DNA of 64,000 nucleotides from Bin87 sp965204685 (GCA_965204685.1 OZ242004.1:3844001-3908000); one strand, 5' to 3'; positions 49,553-58,825 are shown, counted from the stretch's first letter. The notes: generated from the letters alone by a model not told the origin. Made by a program: numbers and translations.

Positions 49553-50479
49553 GTGCCCGACCAGAACTTCGACGTCATTATCATCGGCGGCGGCATGGCC
49601 GGCCTGACCGCCGGCATCTACTCCGCACGCCACGGCCTCAGCACTGCCATCGTCGAGCAGATGATGGCCGGTGCTCAGATCATCAACCTCGAGCGCATCG
49701 AGAACTTCCCCGGCTTCCCCCAGGGCATTGCCGGCTATGAACTGGGTCCCGCAACTCAGGAACAGGCGATGAATGCCGGCGTGGAGGTGTTGATGGACAC
49801 CGTCGAAAGCGTGTCACCAGAGGGAGACTTGCTCCGCGTCGCCGGCGAGGGGGGCGACTCCTATCTCGGCAAGGCCGTCATCATGGCCGCCGGTTCCACG
49901 CTACGGACTCTCGGCATCCCGGGCGAAGAGGAGTTCCTCGGTCGCGGCGTCTCGCACTGCGCCTCCTGCGACGGTCCGCTGTACATGGGGCAGACCGTTG
50001 CCGTGGTCGGCGGCGGCGACTCCGGGGCCGACGAGGCCCTGACGCTGACCGAATACACCGAGCGCGTCATCCTGTTCCACCGGGGCGACAGCCTGGACTC
50101 GCAGCAGGTCCTCCAGGACCGCCTCAATGCCAACCCGAAAATCGAGGTGCGGTACAACTCCGAGGTCATCGAGGTAGTCGGTGAGGATACCGTCACCGGC
50201 GTCCGCGTCCGCAGCGCCGATGGCGAGAACGTCGAACCCGTGGCCGGCCTCTTCGTGTATGTCGGCCTGGAGCCCAACTCGTCTCCGGTTTCCAATCTGG
50301 TTCCGCTGGATAACGCCGGACACATCCCGGTGGGTCTCTCGATGGACACGCCGCAACCTGGACTATTCGCCGCCGGCGACATCCGTCAGCAGTCCGCGGC
50401 CCAGTTGGTCGCCTCCGCCGGCGACGGCGCCACCGCCGCCATCGCCGCGCACCGCTACATCCGCTCCCGCGAGTGGTGA
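49553..50479 (+). CDS. Thioredoxin-disulfide reductase-like NAD(P)/FAD oxidoreductase
   Basis: The 308-residue flavoprotein has the FAD motif IIIGGGMAGLTAGIYSARHG, the redox disulfide CASCDG (CATCDG in classical TrxB), the NADPH motif VAVVGGGDSGADEAL and PGLFAAGDIRQQSAAQLV near the C-terminus. It starts at GTG 49553, with AGAGAGG upstream. It probably reduces a thioredoxin-like partner and could support the peroxiredoxin elsewhere in the window. An MBL hydrolase follows 9 bases later. Confidence 0.9.
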   Translation: MPDQNFDVIIIGGGMAGLTAGIYSARHGLSTAIVEQMMAGAQIINLERIENFPGFPQGIAGYELGPATQEQAMNAGVEVLMDTVESVSPEGDLLRVAGEGGDSYLGKAVIMAAGSTLRTLGIPGEEEFLGRGVSHCASCDGPLYMGQTVAVVGGGDSGADEALTLTEYTERVILFHRGDSLDSQQVLQDRLNANPKIEVRYNSEVIEVVGEDTVTGVRVRSADGENVEPVAGLFVYVGLEPNSSPVSNLVPLDNAGHIPVGLSMDTPQPGLFAAGDIRQQSAAQLVASAGDGATAAIAAHRYIRSREW

Positions 50480-50488
50480 GGTCCCGCC

Positions 50489-51319
50489 ATGCAGATCACC
50501 GACCACGTTTACAGCACCCACATCCAGGAAGACCCCAGCACCTTTGGGGCGATGCACCCCGGGGGCACCCAGATCTATTTCGTGGGAGACCCCTCGGAAA
50601 GCATGGTCATGATCGACTCGGGCGAGCCATACCGCTTCTGGACCCGCCAGATCCTGGACTACTGGACGGAACTGGGCAGCCCTCGCATCGACGCCATCCT
50701 GATCACTCACGGCCACGGCGACCACATCGGCGGGCTCGACCGCCTGCAGGAGTCCTTCGGCTGCCCCGTGCGCTGCCACCCCAAACTCGCCCCGCGACTG
50801 CAGCACACCCTGGGCAGTGATTCAGTCCATGCTCTGCGCGCCAACGAAACCGTCACCACCGGCGGCGGCGTGACCCTGCGTCCGCTGTTCACCCCGGGCC
50901 ATGAGGACGACCACTCCTGCTACTTCCTGCGCCCCGACCGCGTTCTTTTCAGCGGGGACAACCTGCTGGGCAACTCCTCGTCCAACGTGCGCAACCTCAA
51001 GCAGTACATGACCTCCCTGGAACGTATGGCCCGCACCCGGCCGCTGGTGGTGTGCCCCGGCCATGGAAACACCATTCTCCGGGGTCAACAGCGGATCCAG
51101 CAGCAGATCGCCCATCGCCTCAGCCGGGAGGACCAGGTTCTCGCCGCGCTGGACGCCGGCGCAACCACCGTCGATGAGATTGTCACCGCCGTGTACCCGC
51201 GCAACCTGCGTCGATCCCTGCGCGCTGCCGCCGGACGCAACGTGCGCACCCACCTGGAAAAGTTGCGCCAGGAAAACCGCGTCATCGAGCGCGAAGCCAC
51301 TTACGTACTGCCCGACTAG
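50489..51319 (+). CDS. Metallo-beta-lactamase-fold hydrolase (LACTB2-like)
   Basis: The 276-residue protein has ITHGHGDHIGGLDRL as the main metal motif, FTPGHEDDHSCYF and FSGDNLLGN, and a C-terminal helical region (VDEIVTAVYPRNLRRSLRAA ... HLEKLRQENRVIE) as in LACTB2-type RNases and thioester or lactone hydrolases. It is co-transcribed with the thioredoxin-reductase-like gene. Confidence 0.88.
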   Translation: MQITDHVYSTHIQEDPSTFGAMHPGGTQIYFVGDPSESMVMIDSGEPYRFWTRQILDYWTELGSPRIDAILITHGHGDHIGGLDRLQESFGCPVRCHPKLAPRLQHTLGSDSVHALRANETVTTGGGVTLRPLFTPGHEDDHSCYFLRPDRVLFSGDNLLGNSSSNVRNLKQYMTSLERMARTRPLVVCPGHGNTILRGQQRIQQQIAHRLSREDQVLAALDAGATTVDEIVTAVYPRNLRRSLRAAAGRNVRTHLEKLRQENRVIEREATYVLPD

Positions 51320-51341
51320 GGATCGCAACAGGAACCTCGGC

Positions 51342-51527
51342 ATGATGCTTTACCGAGCAAACGGCGCTGCCGGGGCCATCGGCTGCGGGTTGGCGATTTT
51401 CTGCCTGGGGCTGTTCCTGCTCACGCCGGTGGCGGTATTCCTGCTGAAGGGCTTGGGCTGGACGCTCACGGTCGTGGGCGTCCTGTTGGCAGCCCTCGGG
51501 GCGTGGACCTGGTGGAAGAGCCGTTAG
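51342..51527 (+). CDS. Small two-helix membrane protein (61 aa)
   Basis: ATG 51342 is preceded by AGGAA and begins 22 bases after the MBL gene. The product has two membrane helices separated by a short Lys-Gly turn (FLLKGLGWTL) and a WWKSR end. No family recognised. A second ATG one codon later is equally possible. Confidence 0.6.
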   Translation: MMLYRANGAAGAIGCGLAIFCLGLFLLTPVAVFLLKGLGWTLTVVGVLLAALGAWTWWKSR

Positions 51528-51679
51528 CCGTGATTCCGGAGGATTTCACGGCCGGCGACGAGTTCCGGGGAGCGCTCCTGACCGGCCGGTTTGCCACGCC
51601 GCAAATCGGCGTTGAAACCCTGCCCTGTGGCGCGTTTCGCAATCGCAGGCCAATTCCATAGGGAACTTGGCGCCAGTTG

Positions 51680-51708
51680 TTGACAAAGGGGTGACAAGGG
51701 TATAAATT
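51680..51708 (+). promoter_or_regulatory. Strong sigma-70-type promoter of the RdhA-like gene
   Basis: Perfect TTGACA (51680-51685) with either TATAAA at 51701 (15-base spacer) or TAAATT at 51703 (17-base spacer). It lies about 55 bases upstream of the start codon. Confidence 0.7.
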
Positions 51709-51761
51709 GCCAGAAATGCCGCCGCAATCATGCGGTCAAGCCAACCAGCGAGGAGGCTAAT

Positions 51762-53039
51762 ATGCTTACGATTGGGCACGAGGTAGTCCGTCCCGGAAGG
51801 CACTGGGGGGACGCCGAAATCACGATTCCGGTTCCGGAAGAGCTGGAAACCACCCCTGGTATCCCGATGACCGGCCGTGAGGTTGACTGGTACGCCCGCG
51901 AGTATCCGCTGGAAACCATGAACATCACCGAGCGGGCTTCCCGCGACTGGTCCAACACCCTGCGCGACCTCCACGCCGAGATGCGTGAGATCCGCAAGGA
52001 GCACGACAAGCTCAACAGCAACCTCATCATGGCCGCCCGTTCGACGGCCGAGATGGATGCCACCGCTGAGCCCACCGGTGAGGACATCTCCCAGCTGGTC
52101 AAGGACAAGGCCCGCCAGCTCGGTTACCTCGAAGTCGGCATCACTTCCTACGATCCGCGCTATGACTACAAGAGCAAGCGCGGCTTCACCGTGCTGCCCC
52201 ACGCCATCTGCTTGGCCTATGAGCAGGACTTCGAGCCCACCCAGACCATCCCCAGCGTCGACGCCGAGATCGTGCACTCCAGCACCTATCGGACCCAGGC
52301 CGCTGCTGGTCTCGAACTGGGCAACTTCATCCGCAGCCTCGGCTACAAGGCCCACGTCATCCACTCCAGTGATGCCACCGGCCCGGTGATCCCGATGTTC
52401 GTCGCCGCCGGCCTCGGCCAGCTCGGCGCCTGCGGCTACCTGCTGTCCCCGCACACCGGCAACCGCATGCGGCTGATGATGGTCACCACCGACGCCAACG
52501 TCACCTATGACGCGCCCGTCGACTACGGCATCCACGCCTTCTGCCAGGTGTGCCAGGTCTGCGTGAACCGCTGCCCCGGCCGCGCGCTCATGCGTGACAA
52601 GATCTGGTGGCGCGGAATTGAGAAGAACAAGCTCTACTTCAAGCGCTGCCGCCCGGTCATGGCTCGCTACCTCGGCTGTGGCGTGTGCATGAAGGTCTGC
52701 CCGATCCAGAAGTATGGCCTCAAGAACGTCATGGAGCACTACGCCGCCACCGGTCAGGTCCTCGGCAAGGGCACCCACGACCTCGAAGGGTACAACCTGG
52801 AAGGCAAGGGCTACTTCGGTCCCGGCGAGCTCCCCGTCTTCGAGCGCGGCTTCTTCGACATGCCGCACGGCAACTCCGACGAGTGGGCCTTCGAGTCCAT
52901 GAAGGACGCCGCTCGCGACAACGACGGTGAGATCCCCGACGAGATGCTGGACGACCTCAAGCTCCAGATCCAGCGCGCCATCCAGCTGCAGTCCGGCGAC
53001 GTCCTGCAGATGATGGCTGAGGACCAGGACTACATCTAG
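51762..53039 (+). CDS. Reductive-dehalogenase-like (RdhA family) corrinoid/Fe-S protein, cytosolic
   Basis: The 425-residue protein has the RdhA-type C-terminal half. A corrinoid-domain segment FVAAGLGQLGACGYLLSPHTG is followed by two 4Fe-4S sites: C261, C264, C267, C271 (CQVCQVCVNRCP) and C296, C306, C309, C313 (CGVCMKVCP). The N-terminal about 110 residues are helical and acidic; no twin-arginine signal is present, so it is cytosolic, and no RdhB anchor gene is adjacent. Family members use cobalamin to dehalogenate or otherwise reduce organics, and QueG is a distant relative. GAGGAGG precedes the ATG and the gene has its own promoter and terminator. Codon choice suggests high expression. 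Substrate unknown. Confidence 0.85.
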   Translation: MLTIGHEVVRPGRHWGDAEITIPVPEELETTPGIPMTGREVDWYAREYPLETMNITERASRDWSNTLRDLHAEMREIRKEHDKLNSNLIMAARSTAEMDATAEPTGEDISQLVKDKARQLGYLEVGITSYDPRYDYKSKRGFTVLPHAICLAYEQDFEPTQTIPSVDAEIVHSSTYRTQAAAGLELGNFIRSLGYKAHVIHSSDATGPVIPMFVAAGLGQLGACGYLLSPHTGNRMRLMMVTTDANVTYDAPVDYGIHAFCQVCQVCVNRCPGRALMRDKIWWRGIEKNKLYFKRCRPVMARYLGCGVCMKVCPIQKYGLKNVMEHYAATGQVLGKGTHDLEGYNLEGKGYFGPGELPVFERGFFDMPHGNSDEWAFESMKDAARDNDGEIPDEMLDDLKLQIQRAIQLQSGDVLQMMAEDQDYI

Positions 53040-53072
53040 TAGCCAGTCCCACATCTCGCCACACCGGCAATC

Positions 53073-53104
53073 GGCCGGCGGGTTTCGCACCCGCCGGCCT
53101 TTTC
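53073..53104 (+). terminator. Intrinsic terminator of the RdhA-like gene
   Basis: Arms GGCCGGCGGGT (53073-53083) and ACCCGCCGGCC (53089-53099) with a 5-base loop are followed directly by TTTTT (53100-53104). Confidence 0.8.
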
Positions 53105-53147
53105 ATGCCCTTCCTCACAAGATGATCCGACAGCCAAACCGTCAGCC

Positions 53148-54308
53148 ATGACTTCAACTCTCCCCTCCCTCCTTATCTCCATCCCCGAGGGCGTTCTCGA
53201 CCTGGGCTGGGGCCACCCGTCACCTCACCTGCACCCGACGGAAGCCCTGCAAATCGCCAGCGAGCGTGTCCTCAGCCAGCAGTCCGCCGTGCCGTTGCAG
53301 TACGGCGCCGTCCAGGGATTCGGGCCACTTCTCGAAGGGTTAGCCGATTTCCTGTCGTCCCAGGACGCCTACGGCAATCGACCCGTGGACCCGGGATCGC
53401 TCTTCCTCACCGCCGGCGCCTCCCAGGGAATCGACCTGGCCGCCACCATATTCGCTCAATCCGGCGACACGGTCTTTGTGGAAGAGCCCACTTACTATCT
53501 CATCGGTCGCATCTTCCTTGACCACGGCCTCAAGGTGGTCGGCGTACCCACCGACCGCGACGGCCTGGACGTTGACGCCCTAGAGCTGATGCTACAGGAT
53601 GGATACCGACCACGCCTGCTCTACGTCATATCAACGTATCAGAATCCCACCGGGGCCACCTTGACGCCCCAGCGCCGGCGCCGGCTGATCCGGTTGGCCC
53701 AGCAATACGGCTTCACCATTCTTGCCGACGAGGTTTACCAGTTACTGCACTACGGGCCGCCACCACCGCCGCCCCTGGCAACCATGGACGATACGGATAA
53801 CGGTTGCGTTGTTTCTCTGGGTTCCTTTTCCAAGATCCTGGCGCCCGGCCTGCGCCTGGGGTGGGTTCATTCCTCTCCCGGCATCATCCAACGCTTCGTT
53901 GACTCCGGGGTCGCGGCCAGCGGCGGCGGGCTGAGCCACTTCGTGGCGGCCATGGCCCAAGCCACCCTGGATCTGGGACTGCTCCAGGAAAACCTTGCCA
54001 ACCTGCGGCGCATCTACACCATGAGGCGAGACGCCGTTGCGAGAATACTGGCCACCGACCTGGCTGGACAGCTGGATTTCAATCAGCCGGACGGCGGCTA
54101 CTTTTTCTGGCTGACACTGGCGGACGGAGCGGATGCCGACGAACTGCTGCCAATCGCCCGGAAGGCCGGCGTATCCTATCGTCCGGGGACGGCTTTCTCG
54201 TCGGCCGGGATGTTCCGGGACAGCCTGCGCATCAGCTTCTCGCTGTATGACGTAGGCGACCTGGCCGAAGCGCTGCACAGATTGGGGCAAGCTATCCGCT
54301 CTGCCTGA
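53148..54308 (+). CDS. PLP-dependent aminotransferase (2-aminoadipate/MocR-type fold I)
   Basis: The 386-residue aminotransferase has LDLGWGHPSPHLHPTEAL, YGAVQGFGPLLEGLADFL, TAGASQGIDLAATIF, ISTYQNPTGATLTPQRRRRL and SLGSFSKILAPGLRLGWVH with the Schiff-base Lys. This pattern matches LysN/ARO8-like aminotransferases and the catalytic half of MocR regulators. No HTH is present, so it is an enzyme. Amino-acid substrate is unknown. Confidence 0.88.
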   Translation: MTSTLPSLLISIPEGVLDLGWGHPSPHLHPTEALQIASERVLSQQSAVPLQYGAVQGFGPLLEGLADFLSSQDAYGNRPVDPGSLFLTAGASQGIDLAATIFAQSGDTVFVEEPTYYLIGRIFLDHGLKVVGVPTDRDGLDVDALELMLQDGYRPRLLYVISTYQNPTGATLTPQRRRRLIRLAQQYGFTILADEVYQLLHYGPPPPPPLATMDDTDNGCVVSLGSFSKILAPGLRLGWVHSSPGIIQRFVDSGVAASGGGLSHFVAAMAQATLDLGLLQENLANLRRIYTMRRDAVARILATDLAGQLDFNQPDGGYFFWLTLADGADADELLPIARKAGVSYRPGTAFSSAGMFRDSLRISFSLYDVGDLAEALHRLGQAIRSA

Positions 54309-54374
54309 CCCGACGCTCTCTAAAAGCGCAACAGCGGCAACGGGATCGCCGGGGTGTTCTTTTCCCCGCCGACT

Positions 54375-55106
54375 TTAGCGGTTTCGCGCCGCCGGCATTC
54401 CCAGCCGGCGTTCGGTGCCGTTGGCAATGCGCCGGATGTTGTCCCGGTGTTGCCAGATGATAACGGCGCCGCCCACACACGCGTACAGCGTGTACAGTTG
54501 GCTGTGTCCTATAAGCAGCATCAGGGCAAGGCTCACAACCGCCACGGTCAGCGTCCCAACGATGCTCCCCAGCGACAATATCCGGATGGACAGCGTGATC
54601 ACCAGGAACAGCGCCCCGCCGGCCAGGGCCACCCAGGGAGCCATCACCGAGAGCGCGCCTAAACCTGGGAGGATTCCCCGCCCACCGCGGAACCGCAGGA
54701 ATATCGGCCAATTGTGCCCGCACAACGCCAGCAGCGCCGCGGCCACCTCGGCCTCTCCCAACCCGATGGCCGTCCTCGCCAGCGTCACGCAGAGCACGCC
54801 TTTGCCGGCGTCCAGCAGGAACACCAAAGCCGCCGCCTTGCCGCCGGAAGTGCGCAGTATATTGGACATACCCGTCCGCCCGCTGCCAAAGTCCCGGATG
54901 TCCTCCCCCATGGTCAGGTTAACAAAGATGTATCCCCACGAGATCGAACCGATCAGGTACGCGATTAGGCAAACTGCGGCATAGAGGAGCGGCTCGGGCG
55001 CCGCCTGTGGACTAACGCTGCCCACGACGATCGCGGCCGCCGCCAGCAACGGCAAAGCGATCAGCATCGCGATGGTGGCGTACGATGCTCGGCGTAGCAA
55101 CGTCAT
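54375..55106 (-). CDS. plsY: Glycerol-3-phosphate acyltransferase PlsY
   Basis: The 243-residue membrane protein transfers acyl from acyl-phosphate to glycerol-3-phosphate, the first step of phospholipid synthesis. FGSGRTGMSNILRTSGG, GHNWPIFLRFRGGRG and WQHRDNIRRI are the three PlsY active-site motifs. An extra N-terminal membrane helix makes it longer than the usual about 200 residues. It is 10 bases downstream of der. Confidence 0.92.
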   Translation of the reverse strand: MTLLRRASYATIAMLIALPLLAAAAIVVGSVSPQAAPEPLLYAAVCLIAYLIGSISWGYIFVNLTMGEDIRDFGSGRTGMSNILRTSGGKAAALVFLLDAGKGVLCVTLARTAIGLGEAEVAAALLALCGHNWPIFLRFRGGRGILPGLGALSVMAPWVALAGGALFLVITLSIRILSLGSIVGTLTVAVVSLALMLLIGHSQLYTLYACVGGAVIIWQHRDNIRRIANGTERRLGMPAARNR

Positions 55107-55116
55107 GATCAACCGG

Positions 55117-56643
55117 CTACCTGGTACGGTTTCGAATGCCGGACCGGGAGGGTCGTTCCGCTCGCTCCGGCCGGAAAATCAACCTCAGGTGCGTTCGGTC
55201 GAAGCCGAACCGGTCGCGGATCTGGTTTTCCAGGTACCGCTGGTACGAAAAATGGAGCAGCTTGGGGTCGTTGACCGAGAACACGAACGTCGGCGGGTTG
55301 ACGCCAACCTGCCGCACCCGCCGGATGCGCAGCCGATTGCGGATGTTGCCCCGCTGCGACGGCGGAGTGTGCGTCGATACCGCATCGGCCAGCAGATATT
55401 GCAGATCCCGGAACGGCACCCGCTTCTGCCGCTCCTGCCAGAGTGACAGTGCATTGTCTAGAAGTTCCTCGATCCCCTCGCCCGTGAGCGCCGACGTGAA
55501 GCACACGGGCACGTAAGGCATGAAGTGCAGCCGTTCCTGGACCCGGTGCAGGCTCCGTTCCATGCGGAACCGATTGCGGTTGACCAGGTCCCACTTGTTC
55601 ACCGCCACGATCAGGCCGCGGTTAGTGTCCCATGCCAGACCGGCGATGTGCGCGTCCTGGGCCGTTGCGAGCTCGGTGGCGTCGGTAATCAGCAACGTGA
55701 TGTCGCTGCGATGCACGGCATTCACCGCCCGCAGCACACTGTATTTCTCGATCCCGCGCTGCACCTGGCCGGGCCGGCGGATACCCGCGGTGTCCACCAG
55801 CGTGATGGTGTGGTCCCTATAGGATATCTGCGTGTCCAAAGCGTCGCGCGTGGTTCCGGCAACCGGGCTGACAATGCTCCTCTCTTCTCCAATGATGGCA
55901 TTGGTGAGCATCGACTTGCCCACGTTGGTTCGGCCGACGATGGACAGGCTCAACTCGGTGGGCGGCGTCCATACCTCCTCCTCGACCGTTGCTTCATCGC
56001 CGTCATCCTCCCACCATTCATCTTCGGCCGCCATCTCTCCGTCAGGCGCATCCTCCCAGAGATCCGCCAGTTCCGGCTGGGGCAACAGCTCGACAATCCG
56101 CTCCAGCAGATCGTACACGCCGTAATTGTGGTAGGCGGAGATGAACGCCGTCTCGTTGATCCCCAGGCTGTAGAACTCGGCCGCGGCCAGCTCCCGGTTG
56201 TCGTTGTCTACCTTGTTCACGGCCAGCAGTATGGGCTTGTCGGTGCGTCGCAGCCTTTGCGCCACGGCTTCGTCCGTCGCCGTGATACCCTGGATCGCAT
56301 CTGTCAGGAACACGATCACATCGGCGGCGCCCATCGCCATGTCGGCCTGCTGCTGGACGCGCTGGGGGATGTGCCCATCCGGATCGTCCTCGAGGCCGCC
56401 GGTATCAATCAGCAGAAACGGCCGCCCCTTCCACGAAGCCCGGGCGATCAGGCGGTCTCGGGTCGTCCCGGCCACTTCGGAAACGATGGCGTGCCGCCGG
56501 GAAAGGATGCGGTTGAACAGCGAGGACTTACCCACGTTAGGGCGACCGATGATGGCCACCATCGGGTCCACAGTGGGGGTCGGAGCGTGTGGAGCCGGCG
56601 TTTCCTGAAGGATTTGCGCCGTGGTTTCGTCAAGAGAGGTCAT
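55117..56643 (-). CDS. der: Ribosome-assembly GTPase Der (EngA)
   Basis: The 508-residue protein has two tandem GTPase domains: G1 motifs GRPNVGKSSLFN (about residue 33) and GRTNVGKSMLTN (about residue 237), NKVD and NKWD as G4 motifs, and a C-terminal KH-like domain ending in the usual basic tail. It carries about 30 extra residues at the N-terminus and a Glu/Asp/Trp-rich linker between the G domains (EDDGDEATVEEEVW). The adjacent plsY is a common partner of der. Confidence 0.95.
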   Translation of the reverse strand: MTSLDETTAQILQETPAPHAPTPTVDPMVAIIGRPNVGKSSLFNRILSRRHAIVSEVAGTTRDRLIARASWKGRPFLLIDTGGLEDDPDGHIPQRVQQQADMAMGAADVIVFLTDAIQGITATDEAVAQRLRRTDKPILLAVNKVDNDNRELAAAEFYSLGINETAFISAYHNYGVYDLLERIVELLPQPELADLWEDAPDGEMAAEDEWWEDDGDEATVEEEVWTPPTELSLSIVGRTNVGKSMLTNAIIGEERSIVSPVAGTTRDALDTQISYRDHTITLVDTAGIRRPGQVQRGIEKYSVLRAVNAVHRSDITLLITDATELATAQDAHIAGLAWDTNRGLIVAVNKWDLVNRNRFRMERSLHRVQERLHFMPYVPVCFTSALTGEGIEELLDNALSLWQERQKRVPFRDLQYLLADAVSTHTPPSQRGNIRNRLRIRRVRQVGVNPPTFVFSVNDPKLLHFSYQRYLENQIRDRFGFDRTHLRLIFRPERAERPSRSGIRNRTR

Positions 56644-56678
56644 AAAGGTTCCGCTTGTTCTGCGTATCAGGCTGCTTG

Positions 56679-57206
56679 CTATTCGTTGACCGGGCCGTGT
56701 TTCAAAGAGAAGCCTACGGCAGACGTGTCGCCAAGCTGCAAACTGTCATCGCCGGTGAGTGACCGCAGCCGTCGCAATTGGGTATTGCTGGCAATCGTAA
56801 ACGGGCGCGGTGGGGCGTCCAGCAGCGAGAGCAGTACCGGCATCTCATCCTCAACCTTGTCCATCATCTCGGCTAATTCTTCAGGGCGGTAGTAGTTCTC
56901 GTAAAAGTTCTCGTGGCCGACACGGTATGCTGCTGAAAGGGCTTCTTGCAGGTCAACGTTCGGACTTTCGGCCAGTATCTGAAGCCCGACGTTGTGAATG
57001 TCCTGGTGGCTCTTGTGGTGCCAGCCGCGCTGCTCGGCGATGGCTTTCAGCGGTTGCACCACGGCGCCCCAAGCCTTTTCACCGGCTTGCAAGCGATTCC
57101 CGTTTTTCAGTTCCTCGCGGGCATGGATCATAAATCGTCGGCTGATCCGGCGACGGTCATCCAGGCTTTGTTCCCCAGGTTCAGGCAAATCAGGCGCGGC
57201 AAGCAT
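56679..57206 (-). CDS. HEPN/PaREP1-like protein
   Basis: The 175-residue helical protein has HAREELKNGNRLQAGEKAWG followed by AVVQPLKAIAEQRGW, the pattern of the PaREP1/HEPN group. The Arg-x4-6-His motif of HEPN RNases is not clearly present. The C-terminal about 40 residues (PPRPFTIASNTQLRRLRSLT) may be a separate appendage. No nucleotidyltransferase partner is adjacent, so a toxin role is not supported here. Confidence 0.6.
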   Translation of the reverse strand: MLAAPDLPEPGEQSLDDRRRISRRFMIHAREELKNGNRLQAGEKAWGAVVQPLKAIAEQRGWHHKSHQDIHNVGLQILAESPNVDLQEALSAAYRVGHENFYENYYRPEELAEMMDKVEDEMPVLLSLLDAPPRPFTIASNTQLRRLRSLTGDDSLQLGDTSAVGFSLKHGPVNE

Positions 57207-57282
57207 ATCAGCCTCTTGTTCGCTTCGTTATCAAATCGACGGCTTGCGGCGAGTGTCTCGCCGATTCCACGACAGTGAGACC

Positions 57283-58215
57283 CTATCCCAGCAGGAACTC
57301 CAGTACCGCTTTCTGCGCGTGCAGGCGATTGTGGGCCTGCCGGTAGGCCACCGATTGCGGATGCTCCAGCATCCCCGGGGGCACTTCTTCGCCGTAGTGG
57401 GCGGGCATATCGTGCATGAAACATGCTCCCACCGCCGCCTGGGCCATCAGCTCCCCGTCAACGGTGTAACCCTGGAAAGCCTTGAGGCGTTGCTCGGATT
57501 CCGCCTCGTCGCCCATGCTGGTCCAAACGTCTGTGTATACGACGTTGGCGTCGACCACCGCATCGATGGGGCGTACCAGCGGATGCACCGTCGGGCGCGG
57601 CCCGCCGTCGGCGCGCGCGCCCCGCTCGCTGGCGGCGTCGAATGTCTGCTCTTCCAATTGATAACCGTGCGGCGCGGCAATGGCGAAGTTCATCCCTACG
57701 GCCGGCGCGCCCAGGCAGAGGCTGCGCGCCACGTTGTTCCCGTCGCCGACATAGGCCAGGTTCAACCCGTCCGTCTTCCCGTGGGTCTCGGCGATGGTCA
57801 GAAGGTCGGCCATGGTCTGGCACGGATGCTCCACATCGGAAAGCGCGTTTATCACCGGCACGTCGCCGTACTCCGCCAACCCAACCAGCGAATCGTGCGA
57901 GTTCACCCGTGCCACGATGCAGTCCACGTAACCGCTCAATACTCTCGCCACGTCGGAGACCGGCTCGCGTCGCCCCAGTCCCACCTCGTCTTGGCCCATG
58001 TACAAGCTGAACCCGCCCAGCTCCACGATTCCGATCTGGAAACTGACCCGCGTTCGCAGCGAGGGCTTTTCGAACAGCAGCGCCACCCGCTTGCCGGCCA
58101 GGGGACTGGCGCTTCCCGGCGGAGCCGCTTTCAACTCCCGCGCACGGTCAAGCAGCCGACGAGTTTCATCAGGCGATATGTCGGTTATGGAAAGGAAATC
58201 CCGTTTGGAGTTCAT
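57283..58215 (-). CDS. argF: Ornithine carbamoyltransferase (variant HDMPA motif)
   Basis: The 310-residue enzyme has the carbamoyl-phosphate motif KPSLRTRVSF, HPCQTMADLL and DVWTSMGDEAE, giving a good match to OTCase in arginine biosynthesis. The usual HCLPA ornithine-site motif is replaced by MHDMPAHYGEEV, so Asp stands for the Cys. Possibly the enzyme accepts another amine, as for related putrescine or N-acylornithine carbamoyltransferases, but DVWTSMGDE favours ornithine. Confidence 0.88.
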   Translation of the reverse strand: MNSKRDFLSITDISPDETRRLLDRARELKAAPPGSASPLAGKRVALLFEKPSLRTRVSFQIGIVELGGFSLYMGQDEVGLGRREPVSDVARVLSGYVDCIVARVNSHDSLVGLAEYGDVPVINALSDVEHPCQTMADLLTIAETHGKTDGLNLAYVGDGNNVARSLCLGAPAVGMNFAIAAPHGYQLEEQTFDAASERGARADGGPRPTVHPLVRPIDAVVDANVVYTDVWTSMGDEAESEQRLKAFQGYTVDGELMAQAAVGACFMHDMPAHYGEEVPPGMLEHPQSVAYRQAHNRLHAQKAVLEFLLG

Positions 58216-58385
58216 GGTGTGGGTCCCGTTGAACCTGAAAAACAGGGCAGGTTCGAAACTATTGTGGCGGGGCGCGATCTGCCGCGATCAACGCAAACAT
58301 ATCGGGGTCGCCAGCATGGCGACCCCGATATGATAGCATACGGCTCGCCTTCACTGAAAAACGCAGGGGCGCCACAGGAGCAACG

Positions 58386-58805
58386 ATGACTGAACAAACT
58401 GGCAACCGGGAAACCGAACTGACGCCAGGCCTGATCGGCCGGCGGGAAGTATTGGTGTGCGAGCACAATGTCGCCCCCCACGTCGCCAAGCTCAGCACCC
58501 CAAGCATGATCCGGGCCATGGAGCAGGCCTCGCAGCGGGCCATCCTGGATCACCTCCCGCCGGAGCAATCCACCGTTGGGTTCGAGGTCAACATCCGACA
58601 CGTGGCCGGCGCGGACATCGGCGCCACCGTCGTAGCCGTTGCCGAACTGGAACGCATCGACGGGCGGTGGCTCTACTTCAAGGTGGAAGCGCTGGACGGA
58701 GACCGCACCATCGGTGTCGGGACGCACCGCCGAGCCATCATCACCCTGCCGCCCGAGGCGACCAATCGCGGCGGCGGCAACGACAGCCACACCCACGAGC
58801 TGTGA
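58386..58805 (+). CDS. Hot-dog thioesterase, fluoroacetyl-CoA thioesterase (FlK)-like
   Basis: The 139-residue single hot-dog protein has the FlK-type segments VAKLSTPSMIRAMEQASQRA with the Thr/Glu active-site region, VGFEVNIRHVAGADIGATVV with the catalytic His, and FKVEALDGDRTIGVGTHRRA. AGGAG precedes ATG 58386. FlK hydrolyses fluoroacetyl-CoA. General family members hydrolyse short acyl-CoAs, so detoxification is only suggestive. Confidence 0.87.
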   Translation: MTEQTGNRETELTPGLIGRREVLVCEHNVAPHVAKLSTPSMIRAMEQASQRAILDHLPPEQSTVGFEVNIRHVAGADIGATVVAVAELERIDGRWLYFKVEALDGDRTIGVGTHRRAIITLPPEATNRGGGNDSHTHEL

Positions 58806-58825
58806 ATACCGCGCGATCCGCGACG

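Noticed and set aside
56679..57206. HEPN toxin of a toxin-antitoxin pair
   Set aside because: No MNT-type partner is adjacent and the RNase motif is not evident.
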